From assembly GCF_004011695.2 (NCBI RefSeq), contig NC_082418.1, positions 682,001 through 746,000 on the forward strand: a DNA stretch of 64,000 bases. Direction: 5' to 3'. This document shows, piece by piece, positions 53,966 through 64,000 of this stretch (positions are counted from its first letter, which is position 1; each line of letters begins with the position of its first letter). This stretch comes from Ascochyta rabiei (Eukaryota > Ascomycota > Dothideomycetes > Pleosporales > Didymellaceae). A program made the position numbers and the translations under genes. The notes under the pieces are model-generated. The model was not told the origin of the DNA. It ran no database searches and worked only from the letters and a program-made list of their open reading frames with translations.

Positions 53966-56900
53966 CTAATCACTATCACTGTCACTGCTGCTACTGCTAT
54001 CATCACTGCTCTCGTTATCATTGACCCCGAGGCCCATGAGCGCCTTACCCTTTGCCAGCTTTCCCAGATTCATTGTCCGTGGGTCAAATTTTTTGACTTG
54101 CGTAGCGGCTTGTGCAGCCTTGGTGTCTGCAAGCTGCTCCCTCAGACTCCGGAATCCAGTATATCGCCGACGGTCTGCGGCTTGCACGGAGACGGATTGA
54201 CTAGAGCGAGGGGCCAGCGAGGATTGTTGAGTGGGGAGTGGATCTAGTACTGGTTGAGTAGGATAGTTGTTTTGAGAAGGTGGGGCTTGACTCGTCTCTG
54301 GAACTACAGGCGCTGTGTCTAGCACGGAGCGAAAGGGAGGCGAAGAAGGAGGTACAGGGTTGTTGTTTGAGTTGGTTGTCGAAACAGTGGGAAGGTCCGG
54401 CATCTCAACGTCCTCGTCTTCCGAGCTGTCTGAGGAGGAGTCGCTCTCGCTCTCGTCCCTGCTATGTGCCGGAGTCGATGCAGCACGGGACAGCGCGGCT
54501 GATGCCTCGTCGGTTTCTTCTTCACTTTCGGATGCATCCGGAGTTGGAGAGTGACTCAGGAAACGCGCTGGTCGCCGTGAAACGGCAGGCGAAGACCGCG
54601 TTGATATAGCTACGCTGGCGGAGCGTGATCTGGACGCGTTGTCCTCAATAGCTGTGCTGTAGAGTTCCTGCTCAGCAAAGCCTTCATCGTCTGGTGGGGA
54701 AGTTGCAGTAGCTGCTCCCTGGTGCTCTGGTTGATGATCTGGTTCTGGCTTGTAGCTGGAGTTGTGCGTTTGGTCCAAGTTCCCGAAACCCCATACTTCT
54801 GCAGCCCAGGGCACGGCTTGGCTCGTGCCTTGTCCCGACGGTGGCTTATCCTGGGTCTGAGGAAGAGCGGTCAGCGTATTGTCTAGGAAATTAGGTATTT
54901 CCATCTGGTCCGCCTCCCCGGTTTCTCCTGCGGTATTGTTGTGTGGTGTCGTTGTACTGTCAGTTCGAGTGGATTCTTCACGTTTATCTGAAGCGGTTAT
55001 TCCTTCAACAGTCCCGTTCATACCACGCTCTAGCACATCATGCTGCCGTTCGTTCTCAAAATCCGAGTAGCCAGTAGAAGAAGGCTCGGCGCTTGAGATG
55101 ACAATAGCACCATCAGCAGGCTTTGTAGTCGACGTCTGCTCAGCAGACTCAGCAATTGGAGCTTCAGTTGGTTCAACAGCTCCCATTGAGCTAGCTTTGT
55201 TGGGTTTTGCTGGTGTTTTTGCAGGCGCAACAGAACTATTCTTGTCGGTCTTCGTGTTGCCATTAGCGAGCGATGAACTTTGCAAACTACTGCTACGCCG
55301 CAGACTGCGCACACTGGCAGGCAAAGGGACCTCGCTACGTCGGGGTGTAATTGACACGGTGGGATTTGATGCCATCTTCACTGATGTCAATGACACTGGG
55401 GACTCGGGTGTCTTGGTTGCTGGTTTCTTGAACCCACCAACTCCACCAAGCTTTGATGCCTCAGCAGTTTTCTTGAATGTCATCGAGCTAATAGGCGTCG
55501 ATCTGATGGGCGTCGACGTCTTCACACCCAGAGGCAATGGCACAGGGGTCTTTACCGGTGTCTGTTGCGCTGTTGGCATCTGGGTAGCGGGTCGAGCATT
55601 CAGCACTTCGAGACCAGGAGCCTCTGACTCCGGTTCTTTTGCGGTCGAGACTCGAACTCCAGGCGATGATCTGTTGTTTCGATCTCGACTCTGGGTGTTG
55701 CTGCTTCGTGCAGGCGAACTTGTGTCATCTCTGCGTTTGGGAATGTTTTGAGAAGCATGAAGCAGGTTTTGCAAGTGTTCCATTCGCGACGTAGTTTCTT
55801 GGCTGGGCGCCTTTCTACTCTTTGTAAACTTGGAGCTAGCGGGTGTGGATGGTTTGGCTTTGGCAGCTGGCTTAACTACTGTAGCGCGGGATATTGGAGT
55901 GCCAGCGGCCTTGAGCTGTGCGCCACGTTTGGTTCTGGCAGGGGTAGGAGCTAACGAGGCTCGAGATGGTTTCTTCAAGCTGCCCGGTTTGGCAGGCTTG
56001 GCGAGCGTCTTTCGCTCAGGGGTCTGGGTGCCGTTCGTCTGGTCTCTTGCGGCTTCGTCGAGGAAAGAGGCAGTCAGATCTGTATCATCATCATCGTCGT
56101 CGTCGTCATCGTCGTCGTCCTGAGACTTGCCCTTGTCCTTGTCCACAATCTCGCCCAGCTGGCTGGTGCCACGGCTTTTCTCACGTGGGACTGAGCGCAC
56201 TTCTTCCTGCGGCGTCGACTCAATCTCATCAGGCTCTGGTCGCTGGAAGGCACGTGCCTTGGTCAAGGTAGAAGACAGTGCTTCGTTTTGGGTTGTGTCC
56301 TTTTCTTCGCCGTTACGGGGCATTCGCCGCGCCATGTTCAAGAGCTCCACCTCTCTTTGAATGACGACGGCCGAGCGTGGGGAGCGGCCGTACGTTTTTG
56401 GCGACTTGACCGGTGTTGCCTTTGCGTGCATAACATCTGGGGAGCTGGGGACCCGGTAGACGTCTCTGCGCTTCCTGGATGCAGGCATGGGCGCGGGCTC
56501 CGCCTCGACTGAAGAAAGGGGCGATTTGTGGATGGCGGTCTCCTGGAGGTCTGGTTTCGGTGATGCTGCAAGCTGGGTAGAAGCGTGGGCAGCTCCACTT
56601 GCCGTCTGCACGTGTTTGGCCTTGTCCTCGTTCATCTTGGGCTGTTCGATCTGAGGTGGCTCGCCTGGTGCCGGGTCAATAGGCCGCCCGTCGGACTCAG
56701 TGCTGTTGGGGGCGGGCGACTGTGCGGGCGATTGTACAGGCTCGGGCGATTCTTGCTTGATTGTAGTAGCGGTGAAGGGCGTCTGTCCTGTCTCGGTACG
56801 GCTCAGCTCGACCAGCGAGACGCCTGACTTGGACCTGGCCGAGCGCTGCTGTGGGTCCATCTCTTCTGCACTGTCTGCATCCTCTCTACGTTCCCCGCTG

Positions 56901-57511
56901 CCTGCACCATCTGAACGGTGTGTACCATCTGCCACGGCGTGGCGGGACTCAGTCGAGGGGATCGGGCGGTTAGGCGAGGGATCGCGGGCGTCGAGGGTGT
57001 CTGGGAGCTGCTTATGCTGGCGCTGGTGGTGCAGCGATTCGACGCGCCGCCGCTTTTGCGTGGCCTGAGATATGTCTGTGTCGTCGGCGTGGTCCAGGTC
57101 GTCTCCCTGACGCTTCTGGGCGCGCGAGGGCCGCAGCATGGAGCCCGGCACCACCGACGTCTCGCGGTAGACAAAGTGGGGGATGACGCGGATCAGGTGC
57201 ATCCTGCGATCGGGCTCGCCCTCGAAGATGGCGCCGACCGTGTCCGTCATGTCGAGGTCGCACTCGTAGGCGTCCTGGAGCTTCTTGATGCTGAACGTGC
57301 TCGCCTGGTGCGCGTCGAGGTAGTTCGTCTTGTAGCGCTGCTCAATGTCGGTCCAAACCGTCTCGAACGTGTCGTCCAGCTGCACGGGCATGGCAAACTT
57401 GCGCTCCTTGAATACCTTGAGCGCCTCGTCGCGGTACTCGCCGTGGGCGTTTTCCTCGGCCAGCGCCTCGACCACGACGGTCAATCGCATGCGCGCGCCG
57501 GGAGCAGCCAT
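53966..57511 (-). CDS. Dnt1/Net1-like nucleolar protein (Cdc14-phosphatase-binding N-terminal domain)
   Basis: Single exon, 1181 residues from MAAPGARMRLTVVVEALAEE; the open frame runs 87 codons further but without domain sense. Residues 1-145 (AMPVQLDDTFETVWTDIEQR; NYLDAHQASTFSIKKLQDAY; AIFEGEPDRRMHLIRVIPHF) resemble the N-terminal domain of fungal Dnt1/Net1/Tof2 proteins, which hold the Cdc14-type phosphatase in the nucleolus and act in rDNA silencing and mitotic exit. The remaining 1000 residues are disordered, rich in Ser, Pro, Thr and Lys, with many SP/TP sites, an RKRR-like segment, a run of twelve Asp (DNA 56085-56122) and a Ser/Asp tail SSDDSSSSSDSDSD. Function is inferred from the family. 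Confidence 0.8.
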   Translation of the reverse strand: MAAPGARMRLTVVVEALAEENAHGEYRDEALKVFKERKFAMPVQLDDTFETVWTDIEQRYKTNYLDAHQASTFSIKKLQDAYECDLDMTDTVGAIFEGEPDRRMHLIRVIPHFVYRETSVVPGSMLRPSRAQKRQGDDLDHADDTDISQATQKRRRVESLHHQRQHKQLPDTLDARDPSPNRPIPSTESRHAVADGTHRSDGAGSGERREDADSAEEMDPQQRSARSKSGVSLVELSRTETGQTPFTATTIKQESPEPVQSPAQSPAPNSTESDGRPIDPAPGEPPQIEQPKMNEDKAKHVQTASGAAHASTQLAASPKPDLQETAIHKSPLSSVEAEPAPMPASRKRRDVYRVPSSPDVMHAKATPVKSPKTYGRSPRSAVVIQREVELLNMARRMPRNGEEKDTTQNEALSSTLTKARAFQRPEPDEIESTPQEEVRSVPREKSRGTSQLGEIVDKDKGKSQDDDDDDDDDDDDTDLTASFLDEAARDQTNGTQTPERKTLAKPAKPGSLKKPSRASLAPTPARTKRGAQLKAAGTPISRATVVKPAAKAKPSTPASSKFTKSRKAPSQETTSRMEHLQNLLHASQNIPKRRDDTSSPARSSNTQSRDRNNRSSPGVRVSTAKEPESEAPGLEVLNARPATQMPTAQQTPVKTPVPLPLGVKTSTPIRSTPISSMTFKKTAEASKLGGVGGFKKPATKTPESPVSLTSVKMASNPTVSITPRRSEVPLPASVRSLRRSSSLQSSSLANGNTKTDKNSSVAPAKTPAKPNKASSMGAVEPTEAPIAESAEQTSTTKPADGAIVISSAEPSSTGYSDFENERQHDVLERGMNGTVEGITASDKREESTRTDSTTTPHNNTAGETGEADQMEIPNFLDNTLTALPQTQDKPPSGQGTSQAVPWAAEVWGFGNLDQTHNSSYKPEPDHQPEHQGAATATSPPDDEGFAEQELYSTAIEDNASRSRSASVAISTRSSPAVSRRPARFLSHSPTPDASESEEETDEASAALSRAASTPAHSRDESESDSSSDSSEDEDVEMPDLPTVSTTNSNNNPVPPSSPPFRSVLDTAPVVPETSQAPPSQNNYPTQPVLDPLPTQQSSLAPRSSQSVSVQAADRRRYTGFRSLREQLADTKAAQAATQVKKFDPRTMNLGKLAKGKALMGLGVNDNESSDDSSSSSDSDSD

Positions 57512-57862
57512 TGTCCGAGTGGGCTGGAACCGGTCGTGTCGTGTGTCGTCGTTTCGTCGTTTCGTCGTGTCTTTGGGTTGCGAAGAAGCGCCCAGGCAAT
57601 TGGGTACCGCAAACACGCAAACACGCACACACGCTGCGCTGAACCGCGCTCGGGAGCAGAAAGTTGCAAGCAGAAAGTTGCAAAGTGGAGCCGCGCTCGC
57701 TAGCACCACCGAACCCTGCCCGCGGCCCCGGCTCACCGTGCACGGACGACTCCCCACACTTGATGTACGCAAAGGCCTCCCGCTACCTTTGACTGCGCTC
57801 CAGTTGCTTCACTCCAGTTGTCCTCCAACAAAACGAGGGCACCAGGAAGAGGCGGGACTGCT
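57512..57862. other. 5' region of the Dnt1-like gene
   Basis: Contains TCGTCGTTTCGTCG-type short repeats (57545-57570) and CAAACACGCA repeats (57609-57630). No other gene. Confidence 0.5.
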
Positions 57863-57901
57863 GGACTGCTGGACTGCTGGACTGCTGGACTGCTGGACTT
57901 G
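57863..57901 (+). repeat. GGACTGCT tandem repeat
   Basis: Nearly five copies of an 8-base unit. Confidence 0.93.
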
Positions 57902-58322
57902 CAGCTCGATAGCTGCACTGATGCCTTCTTTACACAGCTCGTGCTTCAATCTTCAGCACTGCCGGCATATGAACTATGTCCTTTGCCACCTTCTACGTTG
58001 ACCTAAACATGCCCGCATGTCTGCCATGGGCGATGAGAAGGAAGAGGCTCGCAGTCCATCTCCTTGCTCAGACCACCCATCAATGCCAGGTCCAGTGGAA
58101 GCCGATTTTGCGTGCACGAAGCTGCTGGCCACGTGAGAGCCCGCCGCCGTGCTCGCCTTACCACAACAGTTGCAAATGCACTTGTCCATTGATGTATGAC
58201 GTAGGTTGTTTACCTTGGACTCCACACTCACACTCACCAGCACTAGCTTTGCAACGCCCACGTTAGCTCCTTTCTTCTCCATCTTGCTTAGTGCACTCAC
58301 CTGCATACCCATTAAAGTACAC

Positions 58323-58384
58323 GACGAGGAAGCTGATCAATCCGTACACGAGGAAGTTGATCAATCCGCACACGAGGAAGCTGG
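58323..58384 (+). repeat. 24-bp tandem repeat, 2.6 copies
   Basis: Unit CACGAGGAAGCTGATC plus AATCCGTA. In the plus frame it would encode HEEADQSV-like octapeptides in a 70-codon open frame (58206-58418), but no gene is otherwise supported. Confidence 0.85.
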
Positions 58385-61300
58385 TCTTGCCAGAGCAAGT
58401 TCCATAATATGCTTATGAAATCTCATTCTGACTGATGCAGTCGGGCCAAAGGCAGCCTTCTACCCCGGTAACCATCTTCTTTGAAGACGTGGTCCGTTCA
58501 TTCGTAAGCAATGTCGCGAACTGATCCAGACTCTTGCAGATAGAATTAGCACGAGGTCCGCTGCTGAGGTAACTTCACGAGGCCCTCTACAGTGACTGCT
58601 TCTAATCAAGCTCAGGCCATCCGCATCGCTCAACTTGATGGTCATACTGTTGTCCAGACAGCACAGGACCTCAAAGCAAGCCTCATACGATGTATTCCAA
58701 ACAGCGCCAAGAAGTTTCAGCATAACAAGTCCAGAGTCGATATCGAGGCTAAATTGACCCCTTGGGTGCTGTCAAAACCCAGTCCCTTTCCGGAACTGTT
58801 GTCAGAACCGTTTGTGTCTGCGCACATTATTCCTGTAATCGTCACTGACGCCCTTTGATCGTACGTGGGTGCTGACAATGAACATGAAGCTAGATCTATT
58901 GTGCAATTCGCACGTATCGTTCGCCACCTCAAATAAGTCTACGATCAAGGCTCACACTTTCTCTTCCTTGCAGCAGCGAGGAATTGCTCATGTTCGTTTG
59001 TCCTATCTTCTGTCAGCTAGTGTTCAGGTGTTGACCATCAAATAATTCCATTCAGGGCCCGAGCTTAGTCCGTATATCGATTCCGGTCGGTTCAATAGGA
59101 AAACGGGACATGGATGGCTCGACGAAGCGAGGAATTCCGAAGAGAAAATTGCACCATCCTGCTTTCGAGTACAGGGAGAGGTTTCCTGAACTGAAGTCTA
59201 CAATGCTAATAAAGACTTGGGAGAGGGAGACAGGACAGATGTGGTGAGCGCCCACAAATGCAAAACGAACATGGGTGCGAACAAGGTCTCTCTCTTCGAA
59301 TACATAGTGAAGGCGCAAAAGCCGTTTTCTGGAGCTTAACATAAGCATCGATCTCGTCCTTACGCGCAACCAACGTCTGAACCATTGCTTATTCGTGTTC
59401 TATGCATCAAGAGCACATTACAAGAGCTGGCCTCTACTTGCTTGGAACTTCTCACCGAGCGGCCTAGGACGTGCACATTTGTGCTTCTTTCGGCCAGTCA
59501 TTCCCATTACACGGCAGTCGATTTTTCAACGCTCCTGGATTCTGCGTAAAGCGATGTAGAGATATGCGTGCTACTTTGCTCTTGGAACGAGCAAGATGGA
59601 GATTGAACAAGTGACTCATCACCGGCCCTTCTGTGCATACCACATACCTACCTGTTGCGACCGTGATACGGTTCGAAAGTCTGGTTGGGCCTAGAATGTA
59701 GAGTGATTCGCGATGCGGCTCTTACATCATGACCACCTCCAGAGGCGCACGTCTTGTCTCAAACGCACACCCATGGCGTCTCCACATGTCATGTGTCGCC
59801 ATCTTTATCGATCCTACCCAGCGCAAGCCCGCCCGAACGCCGTACCGCGTGCCAACATCTATGTTGCATCCATGGTGTGCATGTCCAGAAGATCACGCCC
59901 CACACCTTGCATCTCCGCGCTCAAGGCTTCCCTGTCTTGGGCGAAGAGACAGGGACGGCATGCAAGCCTACCCAATCTGCTCAACGTCGGCGTAGGGTTA
60001 GTTTGGAGTCGGGGTTGGTATCCAACCAATGAGTCTGGCTTAGCACCCCGCTAAATCTCAATTTGCAACCAAGCACCACGCAATCAACCAAGATCTGTTT
60101 TCATCGCCAAGACATGATCTCGTATGTGAGATCTTAGATCGCGGGTTGTGGGCTTCTGACAGCAGTCATTCATCTTATCTCGGCTCAAATTCAGCACGCC
60201 ACAAGCGTGTCGATTTGCAGCGAACGGACATCTGGTAAGCAATGTCTGACTAATGAACTATGTGCGTATATGTTAAACCTGAACGCAATGGCAGCGTTGA
60301 TTGCAGGAGAGACCAGCGCGAAAATCGAAACGAATGTCTGGTGTTCCCAGGAAGCTGATCGTAGTACACGCAGGGATCTTCGGTGTATCACGAAGAGTTG
60401 TGGGAGGATCAGTAGATCGCGGCTCAAAACTGCGTAGCAAGATGGACATGAAGGTGCGGCTTTTGCATCCTGCCCCGTCCAGTTGCTGATTCCCCCTGCT
60501 TTCCGTTCCTGTTTGTCGTTTGTTGGTCAAGAAGGGGCTGCCCGGTCCCTTGCGTGCTTGTCAGAATATCGACCTGCAGGAAACTTCCCTTGGGACGTTG
60601 GCGTCCAAGACCTACACGGCATGTTGGCCTGTGTTGGCTATTAGTCACGGTATACAGCCAGCCATGAGAATATCAGTCGCAGCCAGCCATTAATGTGTCC
60701 AGCCTATGCGAAAGGATTCAGCCCCTTGCAACCATGCATCCATCGCAAAATCGTCATCGACGCTTCCGTGCTTGCCAACGCAGAGGCGAGGAGCAAATTG
60801 CTTGCCTACATAGTACATCATTATGGAGGTGAGAATAACGTCCGGACAAGTCTCCCCGCCAATGAGAGCGTCTGCCGATGCTGCAAATCATTTTTCATTT
60901 TGTTTTATTGGCCGTCAGCCAACCGTATGGATTCCGAGATGCGCTTATCGAAATAACTTGATGAATGAGTCTCTGCTTTTTATTACCTGAGCGCTGACAA
61001 GGTCTTTGATAAGATGTTGCTGTAGGTAAGGTCGCGGACTTTTGCACACAAAGACGACGAAGGTCCCACCAACTAGCCCGTTTCCAGCAAACAGAGCCGT
61101 GGAGTCGATGGCCGCCTGAAGGCTTTGGTATCGATCATAACGGCTTCGACGATGCCGCGTGCGTGAGGATCGATAAGCGATAACGGCATGCCGAGGAGTA
61201 CGAAGACGGCGAGGTCAGTGGTTACTCAATACCGAACAGATGCGTTGCACTGTGTGCAGCTGTCACGCAGAGGTTGCATCACAGCACAATCGAGACCCTA

Positions 61301-61962
61301 GATCCCAAAGTGCTCACGTGCCTTGTCGTTCACTTTCTGACATGCCGCGGTAACGACGTTCCCTGCGTTGATCTCCATCTCGATCCTGCATGTCAAGCGT
61401 AGACAGTAGACTGACTGGCACTTCTCCATTTCGCAGGCCCACCCTCTTACATCGGTGGACAATATCGGTTTTTCCTAATGGGGACTTGCTTGCAGGCGTG
61501 CCGTCCAAGCTTCCGAAACATCTGGACGGCATGCTCGAGTCTCAGAGCAAGTCACGACTTCAAAGCCTCGCAGTAGATGTTTCAGTGATATGGGGACAGG
61601 ATGAGGCCCCGTATCAAGCCTACTGCCGTGCCGCAGCAACCATGACCCTGTCATGATTCTTTTGCATATTTTTGCACGGCCGCGGTTACTCCTGCCGAGT
61701 TGTTGGCGCTAGGCACGGAAGCTGCCTTCCGCTGCGCATGGGGATCGAGTCAGTCCTCCATGGCAAACAGGGAACCATAGTCGTTGAGAACGGAGGGCAA
61801 AAACAATGGGCTCGTGCTGCCAGACTGGTTGTAGATAAAACGTCGATGTTGGGCAAACGGAGCTCATTTCTAGCACCAGCTAGTCATTGAGTCGAGGCGA
61901 GTTTTTCTGCATGCTTACCTGTGGTCTCGTCGCCTCTCTCCTCTCGCTAAAGCATGGTTCGA

Positions 61963-62070
61963 CAGGGCTGCTTTGTGGGGCCAGCTCAGTTCAGGATTGC
62001 TGTGTGGGGCCTGGTCAGGGCTGCTTTGTGGGGCCTGTCCAGGGTTGCTTTGTGGGATCTGTTCAGGGTT
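61963..62070 (+). repeat. 24-bp imperfect tandem repeat, about four copies
   Basis: Units begin CAGGGCTGCTTTGTGGGG or close variants at 61963, 61992, 62016, 62040 and 62064; the last spacings are exactly 24 bases. In one plus frame this reads QGCFVGPV-like octapeptides. Confidence 0.85.
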
Positions 62071-64000
62071 GATGCTAAGACCGCTTCTACATCCTTCCTG
62101 GATGAATCCACCGACGTTGCACCGCAGGGCTTTACCCAGCATGGCAAGTGGTGCCCTTTCTCCCTTCGGTTAGATTTTTGATAGCCGCCTGCCACCCCAC
62201 CTCCACCCGCCATTCGCTCGCAGACGCACGGCAGATTTGCGTGGCTTTGGCAGTGGCAAAGGTAGGTCAGCCGACATGTTTACGTTGCCAGTTTTGTTGC
62301 AAAATCACTTGCGCGCAACGAGGTTGTCTGTGCATGACCATACGAACGCAGCGCTGATGCAGCTACCTCGCCAAGATGGGGAAGCGGATGAATAGCCATG
62401 TGTACAATTCCTGCCGTAAGCTCTGGATTCGGCACGTGAGACCCAGGCTGAGGAACCAGATGAGCATTGGGCATCTCGAATCAGCTGTTTTGGCCGCTTA
62501 TGCGCATCGAGGTTATGGATGTTGGATACCTCCCAAGTCAAGCCCTGAAACGGAGGCTCGTACGGGCCGCTTCTACGATGAGGGCTGACGTGGCTTCAAA
62601 GACCGGGTCCTGGTGACATACCTTCACAAGCGATACTTTGCATGCAGACCTAGCGAGTGACTGAGCTTGTTAGGTTGCTGACCACCGACATGATCGTTTT
62701 CCTTCAGCTGTGACCAGGTGATGAGGTCCCAGTTTACATGGTGTTCGTGTTGTTGGCTTAGTAGCTCGCTGAATGTCTCGTCAACGTCACATCACGTGCC
62801 AAACCCGTATTTGCGGCTTTCCCGGCGGCCGCTGCCATCTCACCAACCAAGATCCAGGCTCGCACGCAAACCGTTCAACAGCCGATAAACTTTGGGGCTT
62901 GTCGTCCATCGACAACATGATTTACCCGAAGCGGATCTTCTTCCGCGATTGACGTCTACGGATACTCACCTTGCTGGGGCATCCCAAATGGTGCATGTCA
63001 AATAACCGGACCGCTGGGAATAAATAGGCAAAACTGATGGCTTGGAGGGGATTGCGCTACAGAGCGACTGGACACGGGTCGGTCGGTCTTCGTTGTATCA
63101 ACGAGGGATCTGCGAAAGGCCAGTGAGGCAACTTGTTGATATATCCCTAGTGGTTGAGAGTGAAAGTTGGTTTGCCGCTGTTGTTGGCAGCTCGACACAA
63201 GCAATCGCATCGCCGTGATGAGATTCCGGATGTTCTGGATGGGCACCAGCCCGCTGACGCGCCTGCATTGGTCTGCATGCGACTGGCACGCCCCTGGCGT
63301 CGTCGATGAACTGATCTGGGAGAGGGTCCTGCTCTCCTGCTCCATGCATTTTGTTGCGACGCCATCTCACCCTAAACTCCAATTGCCTCCTTTCCAAACT
63401 CTGCATCCACTCGGAGGAGAGCCAGTGTGAAGATCAGTGATTGGTTGCGGATGCATTTCCATGCGTTCTTATTTCGGGTAGCCCCGCTCGACAAGCGCCA
63501 TGGCCAGGTCTGTCTGGATAAGAGAGAGGTACGGGCGGCTTAGGCGCATGCGAGTGATGTTATAGCGCATCCCGAGTGGCTTCAGGTGGTCTGACTTGCC
63601 AGCCGTGCGCAACCACGCTGCAGCTGGCCTTCTGGACAGACTGAAGTGGAGCAGCTGGTCGAGCTGCCTCTCACAACGAGCAAGCAAAGACCGCTGGCTT
63701 TCACTCAGGGGAGGGGAGCTGAACGCTGTAATGAGCGTTGATCCGCTTGGCAGCGTGTAGCGTTTGTCTTACGGGCCGTTTGGACGCTGGCGCTGGCGCA
63801 CGAGCACCCTCCCGCGACGAAGCTCGGTCCACTGTTCCGTGACAAAGGTCACTTACAAGGCTCATCGCAGGGTCTTGAGAAAAGATCGATTGCACATTCA
63901 GGATAGTCACGAAAGTATGTGCTGCTGAATTTGGAATGGGCCAAGATACGGGTAGTAGAGCACATTGTACTTTGTACATTGCACGTTGCTTTAGCCGCGT

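Larger units (their letters stand above)
57902..64000. other. Six kilobases with no supportable gene
   Basis: Both strands hold only open frames under about 115 codons without recognisable motifs, signal peptides or convincing splice chains. One scrap on the minus strand near 61000-61220 (LAVFVLLGMPLSL in one frame; STALFAGNGLVGGTFVVFV in another) hints at a decayed membrane protein. Sequence is not AT-rich, so this is not RIP desert. Genes with many tiny exons could still be missed. Confidence 0.5.

Noticed and set aside
56918..57703. 261-codon plus-strand frame opposite the Dnt1-like N-terminus
   Set aside because: Antisense shadow with arginine/valine-rich composition; no start context or motif.

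Overview
The window looks like nuclear DNA of a filamentous ascomycete, most likely a dothideomycete close to Pleosporales (inference). Reasons: genes carry short GT-AG introns of about 45-80 bases with CTAAC/CTGAC-type branch sites; coding sequence is GC-balanced; AT-rich transposons carry repeat-induced point mutation (RIP); and the families are typical of Pezizomycotina (HeLo-domain protein, DUF4246, CmcJ-type oxygenase, Pth11/rhodopsin-like 7TM protein, Cdc14-binding Dnt1-like protein). I found no rRNA, convincing tRNA, CRISPR array or bacterial operon.

Layout. 1-2.8 kb: two nested RIP-killed Fot1/pogo transposons; the first, with 55-bp terminal inverted repeats, sits inside the transposase gene of the second. 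3.3-5.3 kb: replication licensing ATPase Cdc6/Cdc18. 5.7-20 kb: accessory-type genes mixed with decayed ones: DUF4246 pseudogene, short-chain dehydrogenase with an altered catalytic lysine, FMN-dependent alpha-hydroxy-acid oxidase pseudogene, IroE-like esterase, secreted type-B carboxylesterase (with a predicted 5-nt exon), 7TM protein, HeLo-domain protein. 20.5 kb: an exactly 300-bp MITE with 5-bp target duplication. 21.2-26.3 kb: an enoyl-CoA hydratase and a divergently transcribed NRPS-like protein that joins an adenylation domain, without carrier domain, to a ferric-reductase-like membrane/NAD-binding module.

26.6-43.7 kb is mainly a housekeeping stretch: an array of four E-boxes ahead of the CaaX protease Ste24, a possible Pol I Rpa14-like subunit divergent from mitochondrial ribosomal protein bL34m, an IMPACT-domain protein, several unrecognised small proteins, a decayed secreted protein, a mucin-like single-pass membrane protein, a CmcJ-like oxygenase and an F-box protein.

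44.9-53.9 kb is an accessory, AT-richer block with a broken MFS transporter, hydrolase and unknown gene fragments, orphan exons (one a SANT/Myb domain) and unrecognised intron-containing genes. 54-57.5 kb holds the large Dnt1/Net1-like nucleolar protein. In 57.5-64 kb I could support no gene, only short tandem repeats.

There is no operon logic; neighbouring genes act separately, except that three divergent pairs share 330-660-bp promoter regions. All intron-exon models were read by eye from splice signals, reading frame and family resemblance; none was tested by transcripts or database search.
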